From: Neckera pumila
Lineage: Eukaryota; Streptophyta; Bryopsida; Hypnales; Neckeraceae
Assembly: GCA_963969595.1 (NCBI GenBank)
Contig: OZ018410.1
Span: forward strand, 22,740,913 to 22,804,912
Reading direction: 5' to 3'
Length of the DNA stretch: 64,000 nt
Below the pieces are notes generated by a model. It saw only the letters and a program-made list of their open reading frames with translations. It ran no database searches and was not told the origin of the DNA. Below are positions 24,842 to 36,122 of the stretch, in pieces (position 1 is the first letter of the stretch; each line of letters begins with the position of its first letter). The translations under genes were made by a program, and so were the position numbers.

Positions 24842-25012
24842 CTTTAGAGCTATAGCTTTAAGAACAATATAGCTCTAAAGACGCTATAATTTTAAGAACA
24901 CTATGACTTGAAAGGCACTATACCTCTAAGGACACTATACCTCTAAGGACGCTATAGCTCTAAGGACACTATACCTCTAAGGACGCTATAGCTCTCAGAA
25001 TGCTATAGTTCT
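24842..25012. repeat. Roughly 18-bp tandem repeat (CTCTAAGGACRCTATA)
   Basis: About nine to ten units of CTCTAAGGACGCTATAG / CTCTAAGGACACTATAC, degenerate at the left and more regular at the right. Each unit carries a CTATAG/CTATAC core. Confidence 0.88.
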
Positions 25013-25516
25013 AGCCAAGAGGATTACATTGCAAGCAAGTTCGAAGATGGAGATAGTGAAGAAGAAGTTATTTTGCTTGGAGAATGAAGAAGGGGATGAG
25101 GACACTATAAAAACCTTGCATTTTAGGTTGTGTTTTAGCACTAATATGTAATGTAAAAAAATACATAAAGATGCCAAAGGGGAGATGGCCTGAAAAGGTA
25201 GATTTCTGCGGATGTTGCGGAGAATGCTGGCACATTATTGTAAAAACAAGTTGATGCTATTATTGACATTGACGTTTTATTTGACATCACAAAAGACATA
25301 TTGATGTTTTTTGGATTGTCTGAATTTCATAGATTGCTAAGTTAGGGAGCAAAGCCATTTTGACTCTAGATAAATCAATGAAAATTACTACGATCTGCAA
25401 GAAAAGGCTAACCAACTATGAAAATTTTAGGGGAAGGACAACCATGTGACATACTTTGCAAAAAAGGGAAATGGATGGATGTGCACCATGAATGAAAATA
25501 AAAGCTCTATATACAA

Positions 25517-25537
25517 GGGGGGGGGGGGGGGGGGGGG
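25517..25537. repeat. 21-base poly-G run
   Basis: An uninterrupted G run followed by CCGGGAAG. It can be a real quadruplex-prone tract or a length-uncertain homopolymer. Confidence 0.8.
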
Positions 25538-26937
25538 CCGGGAAGATTGACAATCTATATGGGATATGTAAAGCAAGAATTGTATTCAATGTAAAATGTC
25601 TAAAACAATGTCTCTATGTTTGAAACAACGTCTTGATATTTGAAACAATGTCCACATGTCCAGCAATCAAGCTTCCTTGTTCAAATTATCTTACATCTTA
25701 TGTCTCATCATGACAATGTGGCAGTGTCAATACATCCTCTCCATCCTTCATTTCCATTGACTTTCAATGAAATAATTCCTTCATTTTTCCATAAAAGATT
25801 CTCTTGATGGTAGATGGTAAGTTTTCTTTAATTCTTGTTGAATTCAACAATTATTCTTGTTCATTTTTTTTAATAAATTTTAAATAATTATTTTTTGCTA
25901 ACCTTGCTCTATGTGTCTAGTATATACCAATTGACGTCTCAAAAAACGTCTAAACGTCTAAATTGACGTTTCAGAAAGCAAAATTAAAATTTTTAAACAG
26001 CATGAAAATGTGCTAATTAGGCATGCCATGTCATCATTGATGATTACCACATCACTTTTTCCACCACCACATCAACAATAAACCGGATGAAAAAATTCCC
26101 TACATGGCATTACTTGCCTATGTGGCATTTACATGGAGCTAAGCTGTCCACCAAATGGTGCATTGTGGGGACCTTAGAAGACTCCACATTTTGAGGGATG
26201 TCAAAAAATAACAAGGCCAAATTGGGAACGTTTTCTGGGATTTTAGGACGTTTTTTTCCCATCCATTGTAACAAATTTTAGATGACATCCTAGCTGACTA
26301 CTTCTTGGTCAAACCAAACGCCTTGTGACATTTTTTCAGATGTAAAAAGAAACTTGGTTTTCTTGTAGTAGAAAGTATACAAGAGCCTACTAAAGGAAGG
26401 ATTCATCAACAACAAGGCTAATAGTGTGAACGAGAGTGTGAAGAAGAGCCAAGTCTTATAAAGGAAAATTAGAGAATTTTAGGAGGTAGGAAACAACAAC
26501 CTCAGGCGCTTCAACCACCAATCCCAACTTCCCTTTAACCTACAGATAGGGCATCTAGAGAGTGTCGAGGCTTTAGACAATTCTATAGTTGGAATTTTGA
26601 TGACATAGGCTCAACATGTATCTTCTAGAGGTCTTTTACATTATGCACTCTGAGAAGAACATGCTACAACCACGTCTGAACCAACATGCCACAACAATAG
26701 GGAACAAATTGTCAATCTTCAAAACAGATAGCAACAACACATGGGAAGAGTGGTTTATGTTTGCACTCAGCTACAAAAAATCAAACAAGAAGGCCATTTG
26801 ACCATAGATGCAATTTATGTTCTTGAACTTGGATGCAAAGCAAAGGATGCTATTGGTTCTAATACTCTTTGGGAGGCCAAGTTCCTCAAAGGTGCAAAAT
26901 GAAGACATTAATTCATGTATGTATGGAGTCATGATAG

Positions 26938-27098
26938 CTACACTAAATAGGGATATGAAGGGGACCAAATAATTAAAGGGACCCTTTTTAGAAATTGTAC
27001 ATATTTGAGAAAAGATGTACAACCCAAGGTAGATATTTATATAGTGTGGAATCTCGATTAATTAGTATGGGTCCCCTTAATATCCCTATTCAGTGTAG
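26938..27098. mobile_element. 161-bp TIR element (CTACACTRAATAGGGATAT ends)
   Basis: The left end CTACACTAAATAGGGATATG (26938-26957) and its continuation AAGGGGACC pair with the right end at 27069-27098 with two mismatches over 30 bp. The centre has no coding capacity. Typical MITE size. Confidence 0.8.
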
Positions 27099-27143
27099 AG
27101 GACTCACTGCCATGTCATTTCTATCTAATCACCATAAATCCCC

Positions 27144-27235
27144 AACTTAGCAGACACGTAGGCATAGAGGGGTCACTTAGAAAAACTTAGCAGACACGTA
27201 GGCATAGAGGGGTCACTTAGAAAAACTTAGCAAAC
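27144..27235. repeat. Tandem repeat, 40-bp unit, 2.3 copies
   Basis: The unit starting AACTTAGCAGACACGTAGGC is perfectly repeated at 27144 and 27184, with a third partial copy at 27224. Identity of the first two suggests a recent event. Confidence 0.92.
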
Positions 27236-27479
27236 AACGTGCGGCATAATATAGGGAGGTTTTAATTCACACTGTCAAAAAATTAGAAATAACTTAGAGC
27301 TAATATACGGTGTACTAAATCATGTGCACTCAATTATAAGTAAGATACCTAGGGGAATAATACCTCATATTTAATATTTTTTTTCTAAAATAGGATCCTA
27401 GATATGGATCTTTGAATTTTATTGTCACTAGGTTCAATTTATAGAACTATTCAACAACCCGAATGGATGGACAAATTCA

Positions 27480-28242
27480 TTAACCCCTAACGACTCAAGA
27501 GGGAGTATTCTTTCAAAATGGGCCAAAACTGCTAACAACTTGAGTAGTTTTTGCTCATTTTTTCTTGAGATTGGATAGAATGTAACAATAGGATCTTGAA
27601 GTTAACATTGAAATTGAGCACCTCAAAAAAATTCAAATTATTTGACCGCACAACTTAGGAGATATTTAATTTTGAAGTTTTTCTTGGGTCAGTGGAAATA
27701 CGGGGCAGAGCACTTTGAAGGAGCATATTTTTGTGAGAATATTTTGAAAATGATGCTGTTTTGGTGCTCAGTGAAAGATAAGAGAGTTGAAAATATACGT
27801 GTAAAATTTCTTAACATTCCAAAAATTTTACAATTCATGGTCAAGTTTGCAATGCACGGTGGTCACTGAAATTTGAATAGTGTTTGCAAGAGAAAAAATA
27901 ATGGGACACTTGTCTTCTCCTTGAACTCCTTGGATCTGCCCTTTATGAGGTAGATCTGCCCTTTATAAGGTGGGCAAGAAGGATATTGGTGGGCTGACTT
28001 TTTAGTCCATGCCCAAACTGAACACAAAAAAACGAGCTATAAACTACACCACTTAACTTTGAAAAATTCCACAAGGAGGAGTTTAGCTTGGAATTTGATG
28101 AAACCATTGCCTATGGATTTCTATTGTAGTCTATTTTGTAAATGTAAATTTTATTTTTCAATAAACTCAAAATCTAAGAACAAGAAGCTAAAAAAACAGG
28201 GGCAGTGACCAGAAAATGGTTGCTTGGGTCCTTAAGGGTTAA
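27480..28242. mobile_element. TTAA-ended TIR element, copy 5 (763 bp)
   Basis: Ends TTAACCCCTAACGACTCAAG and, on the other strand, TTAACCCTTAAGGACCCAAG. Inside, an open frame (27642-27869) has no recognisable domain. Confidence 0.8.
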
Positions 28243-28628
28243 TGTGATGTGTTTCAACAATGCGCACGTCCTGGGATTGTTATGTTCTACTCTTGCTAGC
28301 CTTTTCCCATTCATAACCGTGTTTGCATTTCACCCATTTTTTCTTGCTTAACATTGTGATTTTGAGACTTCTATGCCAACCATGCTTGATAGGAAAGAAC
28401 TGTTTTGGTTTTGTGACTTCAAATGTTCTTATTCACAAAGTGCAAGTGTGTCTGAAATATGTCTTATCATTCTTGAATTATAGTATGCGATGTATTGTAC
28501 AAAGTTTGTAAAGTCTGACCCTAAACCCATTTTTTTCCAACTGGAAGCAATTTCAAATTGTTCCTTTACTTCACATTTTTTGTGGATGTAAAGCAGTTTT
28601 GGGTTGTTTTTCCTTACCAAATTTTTTT

Positions 28629-28990
28629 GGCTCAAGGTAGGATAAGGTTTATTCTCCTTCCTTGAATTTTTCAACTTGAGGTAGTTTACGATTTTATTAC
28701 CAAATTTTTTTGGCTCAAGGTAGTTTAAGGTTTTGTTTCCTTTCTCATTTTCTAAGGCTGAAGGTAGTTTACAATTTTTTTCCTTTGCAATTTTTTTGGC
28801 TCAAGGTAGTTTAAGGTTATTTTCCCTTCCCATTTTTTTGGACTTAGGGTAGTTTACAATTTTTCCCCTTCCCATTTCTTTTGGATCAAGGAAGTTTAAG
28901 ATTTTTTGTCCTTCCTATTTTTGAGGCCCAAAGGTAGTTTGTGACTTTTTTTCTTCCCATTTTTTTGGTGGCTTTAGATAGTTTCGATTT
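28629..28990. repeat. Minisatellite of about nine 40-50 bp units with alternating types
   Basis: Each unit holds a core like GGCTCAAGGTAGTTTAAGG followed by a T/C-rich stretch and a CCCATTTTTTT block. Successive cores alternate between TTTAAGGTT and TTTACAATT, suggesting a dimeric higher-order unit of about 90 bp. Confidence 0.85.
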
Positions 28991-29197
28991 CTGGGCTTCC
29001 AAATTTATTCCGTGCCATTTGTTTCTATCTTTAATCTTAATATTTGACTTTTTCACTTTACTTTTTTTCTTTATAATGAAGTTAGGGTATTAAAAATGCT
29101 CTTCTTTGCAAATTCAAAGTAATGGTACGGGGACCTAAAATACTATGAATTCCAAAATTAGGTAATAATAGGGACCATTTAATTAGCCCGGGATATC

Positions 29198-29481
29198 CAT
29201 TAGATTAGATTTGGGGGTCTTGGAGGGCCGTTTCAAGCCTGTTCCCCGATCTGGCCAAATTCAACGAACTCCGATATGGGCGTGTTAGAATTTTTTTTCT
29301 CAAAAAAAAAAAAAAAAAATTTACAAAAATATCATTTCAAGCAAAAAATAAATAAATAAAAAATGGCGTGGCAGTCGCTGTGCCACGTCAGCCAGCTGCT
29401 GTAGCTGCGTTCCCGCAGTTTGAGAACGCAGCAGAACGCAGGGAACTCAAGGCCCTCCAAGACCCCCAAATCTCATCTAGT
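29198..29481. mobile_element. Non-autonomous TIR element, family A, copy 3
   Basis: The inner terminal repeat GATTTGGGGGTCTTGGAGGG (29208-29227) is matched perfectly by its complement at 29453-29472. The internal block order is that of copies 1 and 2: CTGGCCAAATT, A-rich centre, GGCGTGGC / GTGCCACGTCAG and GCGTTCCCGC / GAGAACGC. The subterminal GCGTTCC and AACGCAG stretches form further small inverted repeats. Confidence 0.88.
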
Positions 29482-30657
29482 ACTAAATACCCCCCTAAAA
29501 AGAAACCCTGGCTGCACGTGATATCCAAAGGTCCATATAGAGTGACCCCCCATACACGTAGGTCTCCCTTTGCCCCTTTAGCGTATACCAATCACCCGCC
29601 ATGACTTGACATCAACAGATATGTCATGCGTCTAAACCACGTTAACCAAGCCTTCTCAGCAATGCCTTCTAAATTAGCTGCCACATCAGTACCACATGCT
29701 AACGATCTTCCACATCAATGACCAAATGAGAAAGAATAAATGACTACCTTGTCATTAATGACTTGTTTAAAATTACTATAAGCCCAATATCAGGCTTCAA
29801 TTATAATACACTCATGAGTGTTCTAAATGATTAGTTACACAATCATAAACACCAATCATTGATAGCCCTTTTTTTACTATTGAACAAAGATTTGAATGTA
29901 TGTTCTATCCAATGTTCTACAAGTGGCAGTAATGGTGTAGTACACCAGCAATTTGATTACAATGTAGTGATCATGGAGTGGGTGTAGAAGGCCATTGTGT
30001 TGCTCTTCACGCTGTTGAGAAGGTGAGTATTATTTTTTGGTGCTCACATTAACTACTAAGTGCTGGAAAATGCAATTCATGCTAAAGAACCATATCTAAA
30101 AGCATCACTGAATATTGATTACTAGTCAATTTTGATGTATTTTTTGGTTAGCCTTGCAAATAGAATTCCAATGCACTCAAAAATGCTTCATTTGGATATT
30201 ATATGCAAATTTTATAAGTATTCAAAGGTTTTTTGGTAGATGACCTAAAATTGTCATGAATAATTTTAATTGCACATTCTCAATAGTCAATATGTATTGA
30301 TGGTGCAAGATTTTAGAGTGTCGTATATAGATAGGAAATTGTCTCAGTTATGTATATCTCAATGTCAGTGGAGATTCAGGGCTTGAAGACAACATCATTG
30401 AGGGCAACTTAGTGGGTGACACTTGTATGAATTGTTGTAGTATGTCTTCCAAAGTGCTCTTGGCTATAAGTGGGTGCATGCGTAAGCTTTAAGATGAGCA
30501 CCACCTCAAAGCTCTTGGGATCGAAGGATTCATCTTTTCTCCGTTTTTGCAACTATTATATTTATCTGGAAAATCCAACTCCTCTGCAGTTGTATCAAAT
30601 TTCATCATTTTGATGCTAATTCAAGATACTTCAAAATTTTGTGACGGTACTTTAGAA

Positions 30658-31050
30658 AAACAATAGCATGTTGTTGCAGAAGGAACGAATTCTAGAAAAA
30701 TATGAATTTTAGCACCACCACCTTTTGGTCGTCCATGTTTTGGAGGTTTCTGGTATGGCAAAATTTCATTAAAATGGCAACATTCTAGAACTTTGGCACT
30801 TTTACAATTTTGACCGCTTGTTCTGAAATCTATACCTGTCCTAGATGGTCAAAATGGCATGTCGTCAAAATGGCACGTGGAATACCACCGTTTTAACAAA
30901 ATTCTATGTTGGTGCAATTCATCAACCCTAATTCTAAGAGAAAAACAATAGCATACAATTGCGGAAGGAACCAATTCTAAAAAATATGAATTCTAGCACC
31001 ACCACCTTTGGTTGTCCATATTTTGGAGGTTATTGGTACAATTCACCAAT
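30658..31050. repeat. Tandem duplication whose first copy is split by a family B MITE
   Basis: About 100 bp beginning AACAATAGCATGTTGTTGCA (30658-30757) recurs at 30944-31040 (AACAATAGCATACAATTGCG). The following part of the unit (TGGTGCAATTCATCAACCCT near 30910; TGGTACAATTCACCAATCCT near 31034) is separated from its first half only in the left copy, by a family B element at about 30757-30905. Confidence 0.75.
30757..30905. mobile_element. Family B TIR element, short copy (about 150 bp)
   Basis: Left end GGCAAAATTTCATTAAAATGGC; right end reads, on the other strand, AGAATTTTGTTAAAACGG. The interior (AACTTTGGCACTTTTACAAT; GGTCAAAATGGCATGTCGTC) closely matches 21757-21850. No coding capacity. 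Confidence 0.75.
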
Positions 31051-31610
31051 CCTAATTCTTAAAGATCTTTCATTGATAGTGATTTGCAATTGTATGGGTG
31101 TAGAGCACGGATAGCGTTTTTTTCTCTGGCAAATTGTCATTAAATTGTCAATTCTGTAAACCACTGCGCTTGGCTCCCTTCCAAAATTCACCTTTGGTTG
31201 GAGGGCATGCAGGGCTTTACTGTAGCGCTATAGTTCCAAAAAAATATGCTAAGCATGGAATGTCTCAAGATGATTTGGAACTTGTTGGTTTGAAGCATAA
31301 TAATGATTGATTGAATATCTTTTTTCTATTGATTAGAAATCATTATAATAAAGTTGCTAATAGGAATTGGGAGGTTTGTAGCATGATGCATTCATTTTGT
31401 TATTTCTAGCTAAATGAATTTTGTTCTTGGGGTGCCTATGTTTGATTTCTTTTTGGTGTCACTTTTGAGGTGGAGTTGTGGAGTTTTCTTACAAGAGTAA
31501 TTATACTAAGGTTGGACTTGCTTTGACACTACTAGCATATTGTTGAAAAAATGGTGGCTTTTAGAAACCTAAGAATTTTTTATCAATGCTATCCACAATA
31601 GTTTATAAAT

Positions 31611-31828
31611 CACTATAAGAAACCTGTGTTTTAAGTAACAAGTTCCAATTTTTTCTGACGGATTTTAGGTGATGTCAATCTTGACAATCCAATGTTTTTA
31701 TGTCAACATTGATGTTACATTGGAAATTTTTGTTGACATTACAACATTGGATTGTCAACATTGACATCACCTAAAATCCGTCATAAAAAACTGGTGCTTG
31801 TTATCTAAAACGTGGATTTTTTATAGTG
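31611..31828. mobile_element. CACTATA-ended foldback MITE, copy 1 (218 bp)
   Basis: CACTATAAGAAACCTGTG at the left pairs with CCACGTTTTAGATAACAAG-type sequence ending TTATAGTG at the right. The arms continue for about 90 bp through GACGGATTTTAGGTGATGTC, making nearly the whole element one hairpin. Flanking triplets are AAT and GAT, not an exact duplication. Confidence 0.82.
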
Positions 31829-34111
31829 GATATTGTGGATTTTGGATTTATATATTTTGTAGATTTATAGACTTTGTGGATTATGATTTATAGATCATTT
31901 ATTGTGTTCTAATTTTAGTTTTATTATTGATGATAAAAAGTATAGCAAAAATAAAAAAAATAAAAAATTGATACATGATTTTATTTTTTTCAATTTATAT
32001 CAATTAGATATCTGTAAAGTTGTTTTGTATGCTTAGAGGCCATGAGCTTCTATGAAGCTATTTAAGATTATTTTATCTAATAGATATAAATTAGAATAAA
32101 TAAAAATGATGTAACCATGAGGCGTTGTCCTCAAAAAACAATAATAAAATTAGTTTGTCGATAGTAGATAGTGGAAAAATTAAACAAAGAAAACATTTAA
32201 TTAATGATACGCAAGCAAATTTTAAAATTTACCTTTATTTTTTCCAAATATAAATTATTAAAAAATCAAAGCCTCCTATTCAATTTATCAATTTTTGTGG
32301 ATTCTATTTTATTAATAATTGATTATATTCTTAAATTAGTTTTATTGATAATAATGAAAAGCACAACTAAAACTAAATTAAAAAAATCCATAGATGATTT
32401 TAATTATTTCAATTACATTAATTAGATAAATTTATAGTTCTTTTTTGTGTACAGAGGCAATTGGCTTCTTCAAAATTGTAATTTTATCTTATCCAATTGG
32501 TATAAATTGAAATAAATGAAATTATCTATCCATTTTTATCCCTATCTAACTCATCAGATGGGAAACCCAATTTTTTTTATCATGGATGAAAATTTGATTA
32601 GAATTATTAGGGACAATGGTCCTTTAGGGATTAACACCAAAATTTAATTATTCTGTAGTTGCTTACATGGATGGAGATATTGTTTGCAAAAGACCTTATC
32701 AAATACACTTTGATTGTTTTTATTGGTCTATCCTCTACTCAGAGACTCTAGCATTGACTTTTTAGTTTTTGAATTTGTGTTTCTAAAACCTATCTACAAT
32801 TGCATCAATGTGGTTAGATTTGGTTGGAATGGACAAAGCCTCATGACTACATTGTTCTTACGTTCATGATATAATAAGTTCAATAAATGAAAGACCATCT
32901 ATTCTCATGAGTAGAATTTTCTTAAAGTTAAATATCTACTACTAAGTGCTACCACCACAAGTATTGATTACAACCTCCGTGTGAAAATGCATATTAATAA
33001 TTATGAATACCAAAAGGCTCATATTCAAAATGTTAAATTTTTTTTGATAAGGTGAAGTTTGTTTGCAAGAATAATCTCACTGTTGTAATTATGATGTTTC
33101 AATTCCATCTTAGAGCTATTAATGATTTAGCGTCTTGTTTAATCTTGGACCTACTTTTACTTAATAATTTTTTAATAGTGAATGAAAATCAAGTTTTTGA
33201 TATTTTGAAAAAATTTCCATCAACTCTTAACTCAAATTTTCAACAAAAAGAATTATAAACTCATGGTCTGTAGTGCAAGAAAATTCCACAAATGACGGTC
33301 AAAGTCATTTGAAATTACAGGCCAACATTCAAAAAACTTTTTTTTCCAACTTCAAGTGCTAATATCTTCCAATCTGTATGGTCAAACTTCATGAATTTTT
33401 GTACCACATGATCTTAAACAAATGAAGTACTAAATTGTATAAGTAGATTCTTAAAAGATGTTTTTTTTAATGATTGCAACAGACATGGCAGTTTTGAGTG
33501 TTTTTTGAGTCAGAAAATGCCTTGGTCCTTTAGGAGTTAAATTCTTCTTCCTTTCAAGTTTGTACATGTTTTGTACACCACTTTTTTGTGGCTTTGGAGC
33601 AGCATTTCATTAGACTCACAATACAAAGAAAGGTATAATCCGCATTTATAGGTGAGAATTTGCATTATGCTAGGCTTTATTTCCTTGATAGCTTCACAGA
33701 TTTGCAAGATAGAACATCATCACACGCAAAAAACTACAGGTCAAGCACAGTCACTTCTACAATTCAAGATTGAAGTCCTAGATTCAGAAGACCTGGGCAA
33801 TATAATCCATTACAGCAGCCAAGGAGACATGTGTGAATAATGAAAAAACAACTCATTTATAGTACAAGCTACTCATGTGCCCCAAAATGCTAACAACACT
33901 GCAAATGCTGCAACCAATATCAGAAATTTAGGGCTCATTATTCCCTCAATGCTTTCATGGATCAACACATTAGAACATCGTGACAAAAAAATAGAAAAGA
34001 CCAACTATAATTCTCCTCTCAATGCACAATTCATAGTTCTTGAAACAAATGCTTTGGATGGAGAGACATGAGTGTAAGTCAAGACATGAACCTTCCCCCA
34101 AGGGAGTCCAA

Positions 34112-34285
34112 CACTATAAAAAGCCCATGTTTTTCTTGATGGATTTTTCTAAACATCCACTTGTTTTCATGTTAATAATAACATCAAAAAAAACATTTTG
34201 ATGTTGCGTTTGACGTTATTAATAACATGAAAACAAATGGATGTCTAGAAAAATCCATCAAGAAAAATACGGGTTTCTTATAGTG
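34112..34285. mobile_element. CACTATA-ended foldback MITE, copy 2 (174 bp), CAA target duplication
   Basis: The arms CACTATAAAAAGCCCATG and, from the right, CACTATAAGAAACCCGTA continue through TTTTTCTTGATGGATTTTTC, so almost the entire element folds. Both sides are flanked by the triplet CAA. CACTA ends plus a 3-bp target duplication fit a CACTA-type (En/Spm) derivative; that family assignment is inference. Confidence 0.82.
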
Positions 34286-35104
34286 CAATGGGCATGAACA
34301 ATGTCAAAGTATGTCTATAAAACAAAGCGACATATATTATATCTAAAATTTTCATACATTTAGAAAGAAAGGAGGAAAATACCTGGTTCAAGGATTGAAC
34401 CGACACACTTAACCAGTAGACAGTGTATTTCACAAACCATGCTAATTGGCATCATCTGCAGGGGAACCTTCATAGTTGAAATACGGACCACGCTTAAGTG
34501 TATTCTGTTGTAACAAAGCTGGTCTAGACCTTGAGCAAATGATTCACATGATGCTATGTCACTCCAAAGCAATAAATATAAGAATCCAAGACATTGTTGT
34601 GGTGTATTAAATCTAAACCACTTGCCAATGGCAAGGCAATGGCAAGGCAGTTTTAAATTGCAAATTGGCTAAAGGTATTTGCGCATCTGGACTTAGCAAG
34701 CGTTCTTTTGGTAGTGATGGTATGTGATGTTTTTGGTGGGGTTCAAACCATTGTTCTTTTGTAACTACCAAATCTACATGGTAGCAGGGTTGGTGAGTAT
34801 TATTAGAGTGGTGTTTACAAGACTTATTCATAACTCTCTAACATTGCAGGTTGTGGTTACATAAGTCAGAATCTTCCAATTTCATAGATTCTTGAACACC
34901 AAGGTAGAATCCCCCATTACCAACCATCGCCCCATCATCATTCAATAGGATTTGTTAAATGCAAGAGAGGCTAGCACTCATTTCCAACCGTTAAGTCTTG
35001 ATTTCCAACCATCAATTCCACCATTCTTGTCTCGACACATGTGCTTGGTTTGAACAAGACTTAATCTCTTAAATGATTATTATTGAAAGACTCTATACAC
35101 TGGA

Positions 35105-35210
35105 CATAGGTGAAGGCCAACTTTTGGCTTTAAAAATTCATAGTAATTTTAGTTCAAGCGGTAAAAATACCAAATTTTTTCAATCCTTGTCTTTTCTATA
35201 GATGCACTTC
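35105..35210. repeat. Dispersed repeat, reverse-orientation partner of 5725-5840
   Basis: Its complement reads AAAAAATTTGGTATTTTTAC and AAAATTACTATGAATTTT, matching the copy at 5725-5840. No ends or coding capacity seen. Confidence 0.5.
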
Positions 35211-36122
35211 TATAGTAGAATATGTTTTTTCAAAACTTTGAAATACATGAATTTGGGAAATGAAGTAGGAATTCATTTCCAGAAATCCGTTTGATATTTT
35301 GAGCCTCCTAGCAAAAGTTATGGACAAAATTCAGAGAAGATGTTTTGAAAATGTCCAAAAAATGTCCCTTCCAACTCCTTTTTGAAACTTGTTCATAACT
35401 TTGATTGGAGGATTGAAATGTCAAACGGATTTTTGAGGATGATTTCTAAGTTGATTTTCCAACTTTTCTAAGTCAACATTCTTTTGAAAAAATGTATTCT
35501 ACTATCCCTAAATGAGGTCCGAATTTCTACTTCAAACATAATTCCTGTGTTTTTTATTAATTTTCCATGATGTGGATGAATTTTGTGGATGAGGGCTTCA
35601 GAGAGGAACATATAGCCTTTGTAATGACTTCTTAACATATCCCCCTGGTGTGCACGACTCATAACTTAAGAATTTGATTATATCCAACCAATCCCAAACG
35701 AACTTAAAAAAATATTTTCTTAAGCCTTTAAGTATTGTGGTCGATTTAGGGGATGGGCAACCTGCTTTCGTCTCATAATTGGAAAATGGAAAATTATGAT
35801 ACATCAACGACTGTTTACGAAGATCTTACTATCCAAAATGCATTGGATGCATGGTGCATTTAACAAATATTTGAATTTCTTGACAAAAATCAGGTGCCTA
35901 GATTGACTTTTGGCAATAACTGCCATATTTACAACCACCCCTGTGTCAGCATTTTGAATCCCAATTCCACATGGTAGCACGGAATGGTGTGATTTTTGGC
36001 CCAATGGATGTGGTTCTAAAATCCCTACACCCGTTGCCTTTGGTGCTTCCCCGAATTTTGCTCTAAACTCTGCCCACTAGGCTAAAAGTGCCCAGATCAA
36101 CCACAATATGGTCGACCGGTCC

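Larger units (their letters stand above)
20160..36122. other. Gene-poor, transposon-dense region
   Basis: Sixteen kilobases of AT-rich DNA without a supportable gene. I can place here three TTAA-ended elements, GGCCAATTT-type, CACTATA-type and family-A MITEs, minisatellites and homopolymer tracts (listed separately). Single TTAACCCC-like ends without a clear partner occur near 24492, 32631 and 33537. Open frames such as those near 20346-20717, 26616-26801 and 33652-34071 show no recognisable domain. The right part (34.3-36.1 kb) has no feature I can name apart from the dispersed repeat at 35105-35210. Confidence 0.65.

Noticed and set aside
12148..25537. Poly-G and poly-T runs as functional quadruplex or regulatory sites
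   Set aside because: Nothing around them supports a function, and homopolymer lengths may be sequencing artefacts.
26616..26801. Possible transposon-encoded protein fragment
   Set aside because: Surrounding frames are interrupted and show no transposase, gag or polymerase motif, so I cannot support a call.
24492..33540. Single TTAACCCC-like ends near 24492, 32631 and 33537 as further full elements
   Set aside because: I could not find matching opposite ends in the right orientation, so they may be decayed or solo ends and are not counted.
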